Shown: in pieces, positions 22,296 through 31,352 of the stretch | Numbering within the stretch: position 1 is the stretch's first letter | Layout: every line of letters begins with the position of its first letter | Virus record (IMG/VR): IMGVR_UViG_3300035698_017222 | Span: 1-39,301 of that record | Length of the DNA stretch: 39,301 nucleotides | Origin: a virus | Strand: one strand, 5' to 3' | Translations under genes and position numbers: made by a program | Notes under the pieces: generated by a model | Databases searched by the model: none | Told to the model about the DNA's origin: nothing | Seen by the model: the letters and a program-made list of their open reading frames with translations, nothing else

Positions 22296-23395
22296 TAGTA
22301 ATACGTTCTCCGTTCCAACAGCAATGTAGTATCAGAATCTTTAGGGCGTACACGTTGACGTATCCCATAGATCAACCAATCGCCCGAAGCCCAGTAGTCT
22401 TCGCCACGTTGATCTTTAACTGCAAGATTCACCAGTCCGCCAACTTTCGCGTCTGTTATAACCGGAAACGTTATAGATGTCCGGAATAGACCTTTCGAAG
22501 CTCTACTCCAAGCTGCTGTGCTACACTGCTCTAGCTCTTTTTGAGTAGCATCGCCAGATAGCAATATCTTCGAGGGAAACTTCGGCACAGTTAAACTCTG
22601 CTTAGCTAACTTACTTGTAGATACGGTATCCTCGTTAGCATCGAAGAGAAGCAATTCTTTCTTCCGCCAATCAAAACCGCGCACCTCGTTGTACAAACTA
22701 TCCGCTACATTTTGCGAAGACCGACGGTAAGAGACGTCTAAAGTTGCAACATTGTAACCAGGATTATTCAGAGGTGTCGGAGCTACAAAAGGGCCTAACT
22801 TCTTACGAGTTCTTTTCAATCTCTTCAAAGTAGAGAAGACTACTGTATCGCCATTGTCAATGAAGAATTTATAATCCGCTTCCCCAGATGCGTTGACGGC
22901 GTTGGGGAGAAGAACCTGGCTTATAAATTGAGCATCTGGTAAACTGCACTGTCGAAAAGAAAACTTACCAGCTGTCTCCTCTAATTCGCTATCCATATCA
23001 TGCTCATCAGCCAGCTCTTTGACCATATCGGAAATGGCCATATCTATAAAAGTTAGTTTGCTAATCCGCTCACTCAAGCGAAAACCAGCACATGTACCTT
23101 GAATTAACAATTCTACTGCGTCGAGACTCAATCTATACTCAACATCAGAACAGAGAATCTTTCGCCAATCGCACCACTCAACCTTACCTGCTTCTCCTTG
23201 AGTACCCCATTGTATCTGTGCGTCATATGGTTCGGGACTAGTAACTATTTTTTCCCATCTCTTCCAATCCGGGGAGACAACTTTTAGCATGAATACTGCA
23301 GAACCCGTAAGCTTCTCTTCATACAAGAAAAACGTACTATCCGTAATGACATTCATGTCTTCACCATCAAACGTCATTTGTAAAAGTTCGCTCAT
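22295..23395 (-). CDS. baseplate hub protein (gp27/gpD-like)
   Basis: 366 residues. Layout and context match the hub family (late control protein D, T4 gp27): an N-terminal beta domain, a central SERISKLTFIDMAISDMVKELADEH with FRQCSLPDAQFISQVLLPNA, and a C-terminal GGLVNLAVKDQR then WLIYGIRQRV. It forms the ring joining tube and spike. It overlaps the LysM gene by 4 bp upstream and the spike gene by 1 bp downstream. No unusual features. Confidence 0.82.
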   Translation of the reverse strand: MSELLQMTFDGEDMNVITDSTFFLYEEKLTGSAVFMLKVVSPDWKRWEKIVTSPEPYDAQIQWGTQGEAGKVEWCDWRKILCSDVEYRLSLDAVELLIQGTCAGFRLSERISKLTFIDMAISDMVKELADEHDMDSELEETAGKFSFRQCSLPDAQFISQVLLPNAVNASGEADYKFFIDNGDTVVFSTLKRLKRTRKKLGPFVAPTPLNNPGYNVATLDVSYRRSSQNVADSLYNEVRGFDWRKKELLLFDANEDTVSTSKLAKQSLTVPKFPSKILLSGDATQKELEQCSTAAWSRASKGLFRTSITFPVITDAKVGGLVNLAVKDQRGEDYWASGDWLIYGIRQRVRPKDSDTTLLLERRTYY

Positions 23396-23688
23396 GCCAT
23401 AAAAGCTTGCGTAATAGCTTCCTCAGTAGGTATAACTAATACAGTACCCACAGGTATATCTAAGAGTGGATTGCCAATGTTGTTGACTAAGGCGATGACC
23501 CACCAGTAAGTCACGTCAGCATAGACCTGGTATGCAATACGATCAAGCCTCTTTTGATCCGCGGCAGTGACTACGTAAGTACTTGCGCCAGTTAAATCGA
23601 TATCAGGTTGAACCCACAAACCCCTGCGTTGAGTACCAGGGCTAACGAGGTCGTCTACACATTCGGCTGTTAATTTATATCTATCCAT
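23392..23688 (-). CDS. LysM-type baseplate protein (gpX/gp53-like)
   Basis: 98 residues. The C-terminal half is a LysM-like motif: YVVTAADQKRLDRIAYQVYAD, WWVIALVNNIGNPL, IPVGTVLVIPT. In contractile tails this domain anchors the hub region (gpX in P2, gp53 in T4). The stop overlaps the hub start by 4 bp. Confidence 0.85.
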   Translation of the reverse strand: MDRYKLTAECVDDLVSPGTQRRGLWVQPDIDLTGASTYVVTAADQKRLDRIAYQVYADVTYWWVIALVNNIGNPLLDIPVGTVLVIPTEEAITQAFMA

Positions 23689-23693
23689 TATAC

Positions 23694-24236
23694 CTAACCT
23701 GCAAGTTGTTGATCAAAACGCCACTGGCGCTTCGGGTGGCGGTCAGATTTAACGCCTTCACCAGTATAAGGCGAGTAAGTAGGCGTCATAGACAACGTTA
23801 TCTTCGCATGCATAGACTCACCAGTAGAAAGCTCATATGGATGCATCCACTGCTCCTTGATGTGTGTGATGAAGGCCGAACACCGGAACCAAGCATAGCC
23901 ACTAGTACCAAGGACACTTACCGAGACTGCATCAAGTCTAGCCTTTCCAGCAACACCACCTGGTAGAGCCATATTACGGAGTTGCTCGGCAACTTCTCGT
24001 AACTCCTTCGCGGTTTGCATCTGCGCCTGCATACCAGCCGCCAAATCTAACTCAATATCAAAGTCATCTACCTTACCATTTCGCCATTCATGAACAAGTG
24101 GGTGCGTCGAGCGGCCGCCACTGCTTGCTTTGATTTCGTTAGTGTAGCCAGTAGAGAAACCATCCTGTAGCGGAAAGACTAGTTGAGTCGGTCCTTGCAT
24201 CAAATACAACATTACTGCATCAATCAGGTCATTCAT
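23694..24236 (-). CDS. tail/baseplate protein after the tape measure, possible tube initiator
   Basis: 180 residues. It has an N-terminal segment LVFPLQDGFSTGYTNEI, then a helix (AAGMQAQMQTAKELREVAEQL) and a C-terminal beta region (WFRCSAFITHIKEQWMHPY, MHAKITLSMTPTYSPY). Its place between tape measure and LysM protein matches tail-tube initiator or cap proteins of contractile systems (T4 gp48/gp54 role). The assignment is from position and secondary structure only. It overlaps the tape measure stop by 4 bp. Confidence 0.55.
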   Translation of the reverse strand: MNDLIDAVMLYLMQGPTQLVFPLQDGFSTGYTNEIKASSGGRSTHPLVHEWRNGKVDDFDIELDLAAGMQAQMQTAKELREVAEQLRNMALPGGVAGKARLDAVSVSVLGTSGYAWFRCSAFITHIKEQWMHPYELSTGESMHAKITLSMTPTYSPYTGEGVKSDRHPKRQWRFDQQLAG

Positions 24237-26272
24237 GCTATCACACTCCGGGACTGATGTTCCTCGAAGGTTGCCAACTTAGCTACTCGCCAGTCTACGT
24301 CACGCCAGTCATCAGGGTTGAGACGATTGGAAGCTAACCCAGCTACTACAGCTTCAGCTCCCTTTCTATTACCTTCAGCTACTGCATCAATCATGTCTGC
24401 TTTGTCTAACTGAGCAGATCTTGTTGCACTAGCAAACCTCTCCTGCAAGAGTTCGCTAGTCCCGCCTAAACTAACATCATCTTCTTTTCCCCCGGCGGGT
24501 GCCGGGGCGGGTTGCGGTGGTAAGCCGTAGGTAGCTTGGTAAGGTAGTCCCGTATAAGTAGGTGCGAACACAATAACCTCGTCTACCTCTTTTTCATCAC
24601 CCTTGAGCCAACCCATGAAGGGTAGATTCGATATGTAGTCGATGACCTTCTGCACAAAGCTAAACAGAAACTCTACTATCGTTACAATCTTCTCTACAAC
24701 AACAACAATAAGGTTAAGACCAAAAGTGATGAGTCTAACAATCTTCTCTATCACTACTCCCAAGATACCAGCTAAAACTACGAGTATCACACCTAGTATT
24801 CTCAACAACACTACCGTTATCTTCAATGACGGTTGAATAAGTCGCCAGAGAAGTTGACCTAACTCTACTAAAGCATCCCACAACGGAGCAAACGCAGCTG
24901 CAACGTCACGCCAAACTTCAATCATACCCTCAAACAAACTACCATACATCGCCTTGATCTCATCCCAAAAGTACCAGATTGCGACAGCCGCGGCAATGAC
25001 AGCAACAACAATAGCTGCTAACCATCCTACAGAAATACCTAAAGCCGTTGCAATAGCCACTGCTGCCACTTTGATACCAGCTAGTACGCTGCCCAAACCT
25101 GCCCAACCAGCTATAGTGCTTCCTATACGAGCTGCCAATGCTGCTGCGGCTGCGCTATGAGCTACTGTAGCAGCTTTTGTTGCTAGAGCTGCCGAAAACA
25201 TAGCTACTGTCATAGCAATAAGCTGTCTAATAAGTTGGAGACCAGCTATTGTAGCAGTGATCAAACTAGCAACGACTTTGACAAGCAACCCAAAAGCCCA
25301 TATTATTGTATGAGCTGACACTAGTATCAAAGCAGGGACGAGAAGCTTACCGAGTAGATTACCAAATCTATGCATAGCCGGCTCTAAACGGTTAACTAAA
25401 ATGTTAGCTACTTCCATCATAGAATTTGCAAGAGGATACAGCACGTCAGAAAACTCTTCGAAAACAGGGATAAGCAGTATACTCAACACGTCGAACACCG
25501 CTACAAAAGGATCGATTAAAGCTTCTAACAGATCTTCTGCCATACGTGCGAGAGGAGATAGTAGTTTTGAAGCTATAGAAAATAGCACTGTGAGAGGTCT
25601 TAGTGCCACAAAAGCAGATTTAACACCGCCTGTGAGAGCGTCAAGGACGTCGCTCAGCATACCAATAGGCTTAGTCATAGATGCCGCGGCTGCAGCAACT
25701 TGGGAAGAACCAGCCGCAGCTGCAGCGTTTGCACCGGCACTACTAACACTTCCTTCGCTTCTTTCCTCACCCATAACTTCGCTCAAACCTTCAACGGCTG
25801 CAGCTATGATCTGTTGAAGTGGTATACCTTCTCTAGCGACGGCGACGACACGTCTGAGCAATGCATGCAAATCTGTAGCAGTAAGCACACGTGCACTTAT
25901 GCGACGAAGAAGCTCAACAACCATAGACTCCTCTCCAAAGTAAGTCTCAAAAGCAATGTTGAGTTGTGACATAAATCCACGGTCACCTCCCGGTGAGACT
26001 CCAGCGTCAACGGGTGGTGGTTCAGGGGGTGCTCCAACACCACCGGCAGTTGCACCAACAGATGGAAATTCCGGAGAGATTCCAGCGCCACCTAAGGGCG
26101 CACCAGATGGAGTTACAAGACCGCTGAAGGGCGGACCTTGGAAATTCTGAGTACTCTGTGAGACTTGATCAAGCGACTTACGCAAGTTTTCAGCCATGGA
26201 TTGTACAGGCCCGCTTACGTCATCTTGGAACGAAGCAATCCACTTCAACACTTGTTCAGTAGGACCGGGCAT
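24233..26272 (-). CDS. tape measure protein
   Basis: 679 residues. The N-terminus is helical, followed by a Pro/Gly-rich spacer (about 45-95). The centre is long and alanine-rich with several strongly hydrophobic stretches around residues 305-430 and 490-540 (WLAAIVVAVIAAAVAIWYFW, VVLLRILGVILVVLAGILGV), as expected of a tape measure that later inserts into the host membrane. By simple proportion the length suggests a tail of roughly 100 nm. The order tube, chaperone, tape measure, baseplate is conserved. Confidence 0.88.
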   Translation of the reverse strand: MPGPTEQVLKWIASFQDDVSGPVQSMAENLRKSLDQVSQSTQNFQGPPFSGLVTPSGAPLGGAGISPEFPSVGATAGGVGAPPEPPPVDAGVSPGGDRGFMSQLNIAFETYFGEESMVVELLRRISARVLTATDLHALLRRVVAVAREGIPLQQIIAAAVEGLSEVMGEERSEGSVSSAGANAAAAAGSSQVAAAAASMTKPIGMLSDVLDALTGGVKSAFVALRPLTVLFSIASKLLSPLARMAEDLLEALIDPFVAVFDVLSILLIPVFEEFSDVLYPLANSMMEVANILVNRLEPAMHRFGNLLGKLLVPALILVSAHTIIWAFGLLVKVVASLITATIAGLQLIRQLIAMTVAMFSAALATKAATVAHSAAAAALAARIGSTIAGWAGLGSVLAGIKVAAVAIATALGISVGWLAAIVVAVIAAAVAIWYFWDEIKAMYGSLFEGMIEVWRDVAAAFAPLWDALVELGQLLWRLIQPSLKITVVLLRILGVILVVLAGILGVVIEKIVRLITFGLNLIVVVVEKIVTIVEFLFSFVQKVIDYISNLPFMGWLKGDEKEVDEVIVFAPTYTGLPYQATYGLPPQPAPAPAGGKEDDVSLGGTSELLQERFASATRSAQLDKADMIDAVAEGNRKGAEAVVAGLASNRLNPDDWRDVDWRVAKLATFEEHQSRSVIA

Positions 26273-26284
26273 ACTGATAATCTC

Positions 26285-26521
26285 CTAACCCTGTACTACC
26301 TTCGGTTTCCACCATTTATCAAACTGCTGCTCACTATAGCACTTTCTACATACGCGCTTACCATCAACTAAGTAAACCGGCTCACCGATATTCTCGTGAC
26401 CAGCCGGCATATAGATGCGACTACGCCCGCAAACTTGGCAGCGAGCAACTATCTCGTCTCTAGAACCTGGCCAGAATGCCGACGTTATAAATCTTTGCAA
26501 AAAGCTATGAGGTCGTGCCAT
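26285..26521 (-). CDS. small zinc-ribbon protein
   Basis: 78 residues with CQVCG (28-32) and CRKC (57-60) separated by 24 residues, a treble-clef-like zinc site, followed by FDKWWKPK. It lies between the tail chaperone extension and the tape measure gene. A role in tail assembly is likely by position only. Ribosome site AAGGTGATGGG. Confidence 0.6.
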   Translation of the reverse strand: MARPHSFLQRFITSAFWPGSRDEIVARCQVCGRSRIYMPAGHENIGEPVYLVDGKRVCRKCYSEQQFDKWWKPKVVQG

Positions 26522-26525
26522 CCCA

Positions 26526-26774
26526 TCACCTTCTAGGTATCATTCTTGCCCCAGGTGAGCTAGGTGGCTTAGCCGCTTGTTTCTGCTCATCTAGTAAATC
26601 TCTTACGATCTCTAACAACTTCTGTCTATCACGAGCGGACATTCTTTCTGACTCACTAATCGACACCTTCCCGTGTATAGCCAGAAGCACCTGTTCCTTC
26701 AGAATGCTTGTGTAAACCTCGGTTAGTTTAGCGTTATCCTTGGTTCGGAATAACGCTAGGGCGAAAAAACTCAA
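26526..26774 (-). CDS. tail assembly chaperone extension, probably made by frameshift
   Basis: 82 residues if read from TTG at 26774, mainly helical (LTEVYTSILKEQVLLAIHG, DRQKLLEIVRDLLDEQ). It has no ribosome site and a weak start codon, and it overlaps the end of the gp26-like gene by 41 bp in another frame. The overlap holds a six-T run. This matches the G/GT organisation in which the second frame is expressed as a C-terminal extension of the chaperone before the tape measure gene. The frame relation is +1 (or -2), not the common -1. Confidence 0.55.
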   Translation of the reverse strand: MSFFALALFRTKDNAKLTEVYTSILKEQVLLAIHGKVSISESERMSARDRQKLLEIVRDLLDEQKQAAKPPSSPGARMIPRR

Positions 26775-27519
26775 TGGTGAAAGGCATCAACTGCTCAATT
26801 GCGCTACCACATGACTGGCACTCAGTTTCGATAACCAAGTGGACACCACAATCGCACTCTTCAATCTTGCGCCGCATCGCTAATGAGTCACCACCAACCA
26901 TACTCTCAACGAATCGCACCGCAGCTGGCATCTCTACTTCTTCATCATCTATGGAGATAATATGCTTAGCCAGCCGGTAGATGTACCCAGCGTCACCAGT
27001 AGCGTCTACCTTACCTTTGTTGATAGAGAAAGCAGACTTCTGACGGATTGCTCGTTGCACCTCTTGTTCATCTTTAACTCTAAGAAGCCGAAGGCCAAGC
27101 TTTTTCTTAGAAAGAGGCAGCTCAACGTAAAAGGGTTCAGCATCTTCCAATGTCAAAACACGCATGTTCAATCCCTCAGGCAGAGTGACAGAATACATTG
27201 ATGTGTCTTGACATCGTGAGCATACTAAACTAAACCGATAATCTGCCCCGTAGGTCATTGATCGAAGCTCAAGCAACAGATACATATGGTCAGCTACCAA
27301 CATGTCCTCTAACGGGACTGTATCTGTCTTGAGGCATCTCTTCACGACAGTATGGAGTAATTCTCTGCGATCTGCTCTAGCTGATAGCAGAAGCTTCTCT
27401 TCCTTAGTTGTCATGGGTGCTAGTTCTACCCAACCTTCAGGCAAAGCATCCCCATAAGGGATACCTCTACTAGGGAGTTGCACCCTCTTAGCTACTGCAA
27501 AAGTGTCGTTCTCAGCCAT
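26734..27519 (-). CDS. T4 baseplate/gp26-type tail assembly protein (probable chaperone)
   Basis: 261 residues. The pattern TTKEEKLLLSARADRRELLHTVVKRCL, then MYLLLELRSMTYG, LVCSRCQD and LEDAEPFYVELPL, matches the family of T4 baseplate proteins that includes gp26. A C-terminal zinc-like site (CDCG, then CQSCG) follows. In T4-type tails these proteins sit between tube and tape measure genes and act in hub or tape-measure assembly. The strong ribosome site is AAAGGAG. The 3' end holds the candidate frameshift site. Confidence 0.72.
   Translation of the reverse strand: MAENDTFAVAKRVQLPSRGIPYGDALPEGWVELAPMTTKEEKLLLSARADRRELLHTVVKRCLKTDTVPLEDMLVADHMYLLLELRSMTYGADYRFSLVCSRCQDTSMYSVTLPEGLNMRVLTLEDAEPFYVELPLSKKKLGLRLLRVKDEQEVQRAIRQKSAFSINKGKVDATGDAGYIYRLAKHIISIDDEEVEMPAAVRFVESMVGGDSLAMRRKIEECDCGVHLVIETECQSCGSAIEQLMPFTIEFFRPSVIPNQG
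26764..26770 (-). promoter_or_regulatory. candidate frameshift site (GTTTTTT, then C)
   Basis: On the minus strand the gp26-like frame reads GAG TTT TTT CGC. A slip of +1 moves the Phe tRNA from TTT to TTC and enters the 82-residue frame (FFALALFRTK). A -2 slip leads to the same frame. A typical -1 heptamer is absent. Confidence 0.4.
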
Positions 27520-27559
27520 AAGTATTCTCCTTTCTTAGGCTAGACTACAACCAAAACCA

Positions 27560-28111
27560 CTAAGCCGCGTCTGTTGAGGTACCAGAGGGCTCTATCGGAT
27601 CCTCTGCTACCCAGTCAACTGCGAGAGCCATAGTGATTTCCACTTGCTCGGCCGAGGACATATCACCATCGCCCATATCAAAGCCTGTGGGCCATATACC
27701 GTATAAGTGCCACGTGCGTATCGAAGCGTCGCTACCATCAGGCGCAAATAGTTGTACGAAGCCCTCTTTCTTATAGTCTCTAGCGAGACCAATTCTTCCG
27801 TTGGTTGGATTGAAGACCATTCTGCGCCAACGTAGTAAGACACGGGCAGTACTCTTATCTACATAATCCTTGAGTACTAAGTTGACATCTTCGTAGGTGG
27901 TTCGTCCAGCTACTTTCCGCTCCTCATTCATAAACGGAACTTTGATGACTTCAGTGGATTCCTTATGGATCGGGAACTTACTCAACGAAGTCTGGAAGAC
28001 ACCCAAGTCCATACCGTCGACGTGGATGGTAAGCAAAAAGTTATTCCTGCGTTGCGGCTCATACGCACCTTGAGCTTCTGCGATCATATCGGCTGAAACG
28101 TTCACTGGCAT
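27560..28111 (-). CDS. tail tube protein (gp19-like)
   Basis: 183 residues. EPQRRNNFLLTIHVDGMDLG at the N-terminus, then FMNEERKVAGRTTYEDVNLVLKDYV and a C-terminal EQVEITMALAVDWV, follow the gp19 tube family of contractile tails. It is placed directly after the sheath gene. Strong ribosome site (AAGGAGGA), fitting a protein needed in many copies. Confidence 0.92.
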   Translation of the reverse strand: MPVNVSADMIAEAQGAYEPQRRNNFLLTIHVDGMDLGVFQTSLSKFPIHKESTEVIKVPFMNEERKVAGRTTYEDVNLVLKDYVDKSTARVLLRWRRMVFNPTNGRIGLARDYKKEGFVQLFAPDGSDASIRTWHLYGIWPTGFDMGDGDMSSAEQVEITMALAVDWVAEDPIEPSGTSTDAA

Positions 28112-28140
28112 GATTATCCTCCTTACGGAAACGGACTCTT

Positions 28141-29685
28141 CTAGCTACCTAAAAACTCTGAAAAATTAGCACCTGACGGCAGTAACACGAACTGGACAGT
28201 AATGATCTCAGCCGTCTTAGTCGGCTGCAGTAAGATCTTACCAACCATCTCATTACGGTTGATCGTAACTGAGGTGTTAGTAGTATCATCGCAGATGACA
28301 CGGAAATCGTACAGACCCCTTTGTGACTTTATCGAGCGGCAAATTGGGCTAACCAAAAGTACGAAACGGCTCCAAGTGATACTATCATTCGGCTCAAAGA
28401 CTAGATATCTAACAGAAGTTGCAATGACTTTCTCTAGATAAATCATCATTCGGCGTACGTTGATTCTATCTAGAGCAGTCGGAGCTCTTTGTAGGGTACG
28501 CTGACCCCAGATAGTATAGCCCTGACTTTGGTAGTTACAGATCGGATTGAGCGCATTACCGTAACCGTACATGAAGTCTCTCTCACCTTGAGTAGCTGAA
28601 TGCTCAACGTCTAACACATCTGAGAGCATTGCACGATTCAAACCTGCCGGAGCAATCCACGGATCCCTAGTGGAATCAGTGTAAGCTATCGCGCCAGCGA
28701 CATGACCCTCTGGTGAGATCCAGATGTCAGAGTCACTATATCCATCGTACACCTGCACCCACGGATAGTAACAAGCTGCATAACTAGAATTCAGAGCTGC
28801 GGTTGGTTCGTCTACACCACCGCCAGATCCGTTATGCCAATCAACAGCTTGCTGTACTGTCTTACCATACGGTGTAGCGATAAGGGCAATACAATCAGCA
28901 CGGGTCTCACAAAGGGTAATCAAAGCTGCAATAATTGTAGCTTCTGACCTACCCGGCACTGCAACGATGTTGACATCAACGTCTTCTACGTTTGCGAAGA
29001 TCTGCAAACCAGTCGGTGGTACTGAAGGCGGTGCGCCAACTGCACCGATAACGTCAGAGTCATCTGCAGGTGCACCGTCAAGTCCACCAGAGAAGGTGTG
29101 AGTACCAGCAAGCAATGTAGCCTGAGCTGGTGTATCTGTTACCGTGATGTAATCACTCACACCGTTGAGACGAGTCTCAACGTAGTTGCTGTTAGCTACA
29201 TTAGCAGTGCCTAACAGTACATTGTTCCAAGTCTCTACTGGGTAAACAACGTCATTCACTGTTTCACGAACGACGATGTTGTAGGAACCAGCGATGGTGC
29301 CTGCAGAGACTACTACGCTCACATAATTAGCCCAAGTGCCTGGCGAGGTAGGCGTAACCGTGAGGGAAGCAGTTGCGTCGGCGGCGTTGTTGATAGAGAT
29401 ATCATCTGCTGTCGTGTAGTAGTTACCAACTCTGACGAAGAGCAGTTGGCGACCCTTTCGCAGATAACGAACTGCAGCAAAAAGGCCATAGTGGATAGTA
29501 CTATTGAAATACGGCCTGCCGAAAGTAGCGACAAGTGAAGCCTCATCAGTTATCAACGTAGCTTCATTTATCGGACCTTTGCTAGCAGTACCTACCACTC
29601 CAAAGACTGAAGTAGCTAATTGTGGAGCGTAAAGCGAGAAATCTAGCTCGGAAACATACGCCCCTGGAGAAACTTGCACACTCAT
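28141..29685 (-). CDS. tail sheath protein
   Basis: 514 residues. The N-terminus VSPGAYVSELDFS, then GVVGTASKGPINEATLITD, is the classic sheath start. The C-terminal domain (RINVRRMMIYLEKVI, FVLLVSPICRSI, VGKILLQPTKTAEIITVQFVL) is the conserved handshake region. The middle is a variable outer domain. Contraction of this protein drives the tube through the host envelope. Confidence 0.96.
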   Translation of the reverse strand: MSVQVSPGAYVSELDFSLYAPQLATSVFGVVGTASKGPINEATLITDEASLVATFGRPYFNSTIHYGLFAAVRYLRKGRQLLFVRVGNYYTTADDISINNAADATASLTVTPTSPGTWANYVSVVVSAGTIAGSYNIVVRETVNDVVYPVETWNNVLLGTANVANSNYVETRLNGVSDYITVTDTPAQATLLAGTHTFSGGLDGAPADDSDVIGAVGAPPSVPPTGLQIFANVEDVDVNIVAVPGRSEATIIAALITLCETRADCIALIATPYGKTVQQAVDWHNGSGGGVDEPTAALNSSYAACYYPWVQVYDGYSDSDIWISPEGHVAGAIAYTDSTRDPWIAPAGLNRAMLSDVLDVEHSATQGERDFMYGYGNALNPICNYQSQGYTIWGQRTLQRAPTALDRINVRRMMIYLEKVIATSVRYLVFEPNDSITWSRFVLLVSPICRSIKSQRGLYDFRVICDDTTNTSVTINRNEMVGKILLQPTKTAEIITVQFVLLPSGANFSEFLGS

Positions 29686-29712
29686 CGTTCACACTCCTAT
29701 AAAGAGGTTCGG

Positions 29713-30432
29713 TTACACTCTTCCATCTTCGTTCACAACCACTGTCCCTAACAGAGCATCCTCTGTCTCGAGATCATCAGATTCATAGATCTCAGTAGTA
29801 ACAGTTTCAACTATACCGTAACGTGTGGCAGCTCTAGTCACCCAACCATTGACGATGACAGTAGCCACTTCTCTCATCCGACGTTGCTTCTCTGGCTCAA
29901 TGATAGCACTTGGCTTAGTGATCCCGTCAAGTTGAGTCAATACAATCCTAGTACCCATTGGAAAACTATGCTCTACTGATATGTACTTCTCCATAGCATG
30001 ATTGAAGAGAAACAAGAACTGAATCTCCAAATCTTGCAGTTCTAACAAGTTCCTTGCCCAGAAGTTGATCTGATAGGTCAATCGCACAGGTATAGGCCAA
30101 GGGTAAGAGTACACTCCAGAAAGTTCACCATCTGTATACTCATAGTGAGAACGCCTATTCCAAGCTCTGCTAAATCTCTTAGGATCAATCTGTGTAGCTA
30201 TCCTATCAACGGAAATGAAAGCCAACGGAAAAACATTCTGGGCTGAATCAGTACTCCTGTTACGAAGCTTACGTTCTACTTGGGCCAGCGCTCTCTCTGG
30301 AGTAGCCCATACGTGTAGCACTGGACGATCACCAACCCCGGGTGGATAAGTGAGCACATGAACCAGCTGGTCTGCTACAGACTTATCATAATCCTTATAT
30401 ACTTGGGGTTTAGTATAAGACGACACAGTCAT
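29713..30432 (-). CDS. tail completion/sheath terminator-like protein (gp15-like)
   Basis: 239 residues. The centre YPWPIPVRLTYQINFWARNL, then ELQDLEIQFLFLFNHAM, is the fold pattern of tail terminator proteins such as T4 gp15, which cap the tube and sheath and join tail to head. It lies just upstream of the sheath gene in the transcript. The C-terminus is acidic. Assignment rests on pattern and place. Confidence 0.65.
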   Translation of the reverse strand: MTVSSYTKPQVYKDYDKSVADQLVHVLTYPPGVGDRPVLHVWATPERALAQVERKLRNRSTDSAQNVFPLAFISVDRIATQIDPKRFSRAWNRRSHYEYTDGELSGVYSYPWPIPVRLTYQINFWARNLLELQDLEIQFLFLFNHAMEKYISVEHSFPMGTRIVLTQLDGITKPSAIIEPEKQRRMREVATVIVNGWVTRAATRYGIVETVTTEIYESDDLETEDALLGTVVVNEDGRV

Positions 30433-30821
30433 TAGACACCCTGATACAAAGAGAAGCCTGGGTTACTACTAGCAGCCTCTTCGACACACATACTATTGCT
30501 AGTGAGCAAATTCTCAACTAACTCATCCGCATTGATACCTGCACGACTCTGAGTACTTTCAACAGCCTGCAACCAATCTTCAAGCTTGCGACGTAGCTTA
30601 CGCAATACTACCGCACCACAGTTAGCTTCCTCTAACTCCTTCAACTCGGCAATCACACCCACTAGCGATTCATGAGCGCTAGCGAGAGTAGTAAAACAAG
30701 TGAGCTTACGAAGACGCTCACCGATAGATCTCTTAGGGTAGCTAGCCGAGAAAGCAAAATCTTTAGCCGTTGCTTGGAAGCTTTGATTGATACCCTGCAA
30801 TGTCAGCTCACGTAAGCTCAT
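30432..30821 (-). CDS. unknown helical protein in the head-tail joining module
   Basis: 129 residues, mostly helical (GVIAELKELEEANCGAVVLRKLRRKLEDWL). It overlaps the upstream gene by 14 bp and the downstream one by 1 bp, so it is part of one translational chain. No family recognised. A neck or connector role is likely by position. Confidence 0.55.
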   Translation of the reverse strand: MSLRELTLQGINQSFQATAKDFAFSASYPKRSIGERLRKLTCFTTLASAHESLVGVIAELKELEEANCGAVVLRKLRRKLEDWLQAVESTQSRAGINADELVENLLTSNSMCVEEAASSNPGFSLYQGV

Positions 30822-31257
30822 TCATTATCTCTCGTGCCATCTTCGGCAATACGTCTTGAGTAAAGCTATACCAAGCTGTTCGCATATGTGCTACGGGTGA
30901 TACGCCATCTTCAGAACCAAACTCCAACAGCGTTGGTAAGTTAGACGGAAACCCGTTAGCTATCAACTTATCGCTACTCACAGTAAGTTCCGCACCCTCG
31001 TTAGTAGCGCTCACTTCAAAGCAAGACTGATACCTTTCTAATACTACGTTCAAGTTAGTAAATACTGGATAGCGAGTGCGTACCCGTTGTGAGACAGACA
31101 ATTCCCGCCAGTGCTTAGCTAACTCTTCACGAAGCATCCTTTCTAAGATTCTTACAGAACGTTCACAAACAGCAGCCAAAGACTGGCTTACTGCAGTTTC
31201 TGTTAACGGTGCTAATAAGTTCGGACCAGAGGAAGAAAAACTGATTGCAATAGGCAT
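30808..31257 (-). CDS. HK97 gp10-like head-tail joining protein (tentative)
   Basis: 149 residues. Helical N-terminus (ERSVRILERMLREELAKHW), then a C-terminal LPTLLEFGSEDGVSPVAHMRTAW reminiscent of the LLEFGT...PFLRPA signature of HK97 gp10-type tail completion proteins. The ribosome site is weak. A possible promoter at 31320-31325 lies 63 nt upstream. Confidence 0.5.
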   Translation of the reverse strand: MPIAISFSSSGPNLLAPLTETAVSQSLAAVCERSVRILERMLREELAKHWRELSVSQRVRTRYPVFTNLNVVLERYQSCFEVSATNEGAELTVSSDKLIANGFPSNLPTLLEFGSEDGVSPVAHMRTAWYSFTQDVLPKMAREIMNELT

Positions 31258-31319
31258 GTACTTACTCTTGCAGAACTTACTCAGAACCGTGGGTTGCTCA
31301 ACGGCGACCCTTACTGTTT

Positions 31320-31335
31320 ATTATACTATCTAACT
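31320..31335 (-). promoter_or_regulatory. possible promoter, variant of the phage motif
   Basis: Minus strand AGATAGTATAATAAAC with TATAAT at 31325-31320. It shares GATAGTAT with the better copies but lacks the conserved CATATAATATA spacing and a clear -35. It lies in the 95-bp gap before the gene ending at 30808. Confidence 0.3.
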
Positions 31336-31352
31336 CTACACATCAGGTCGAC

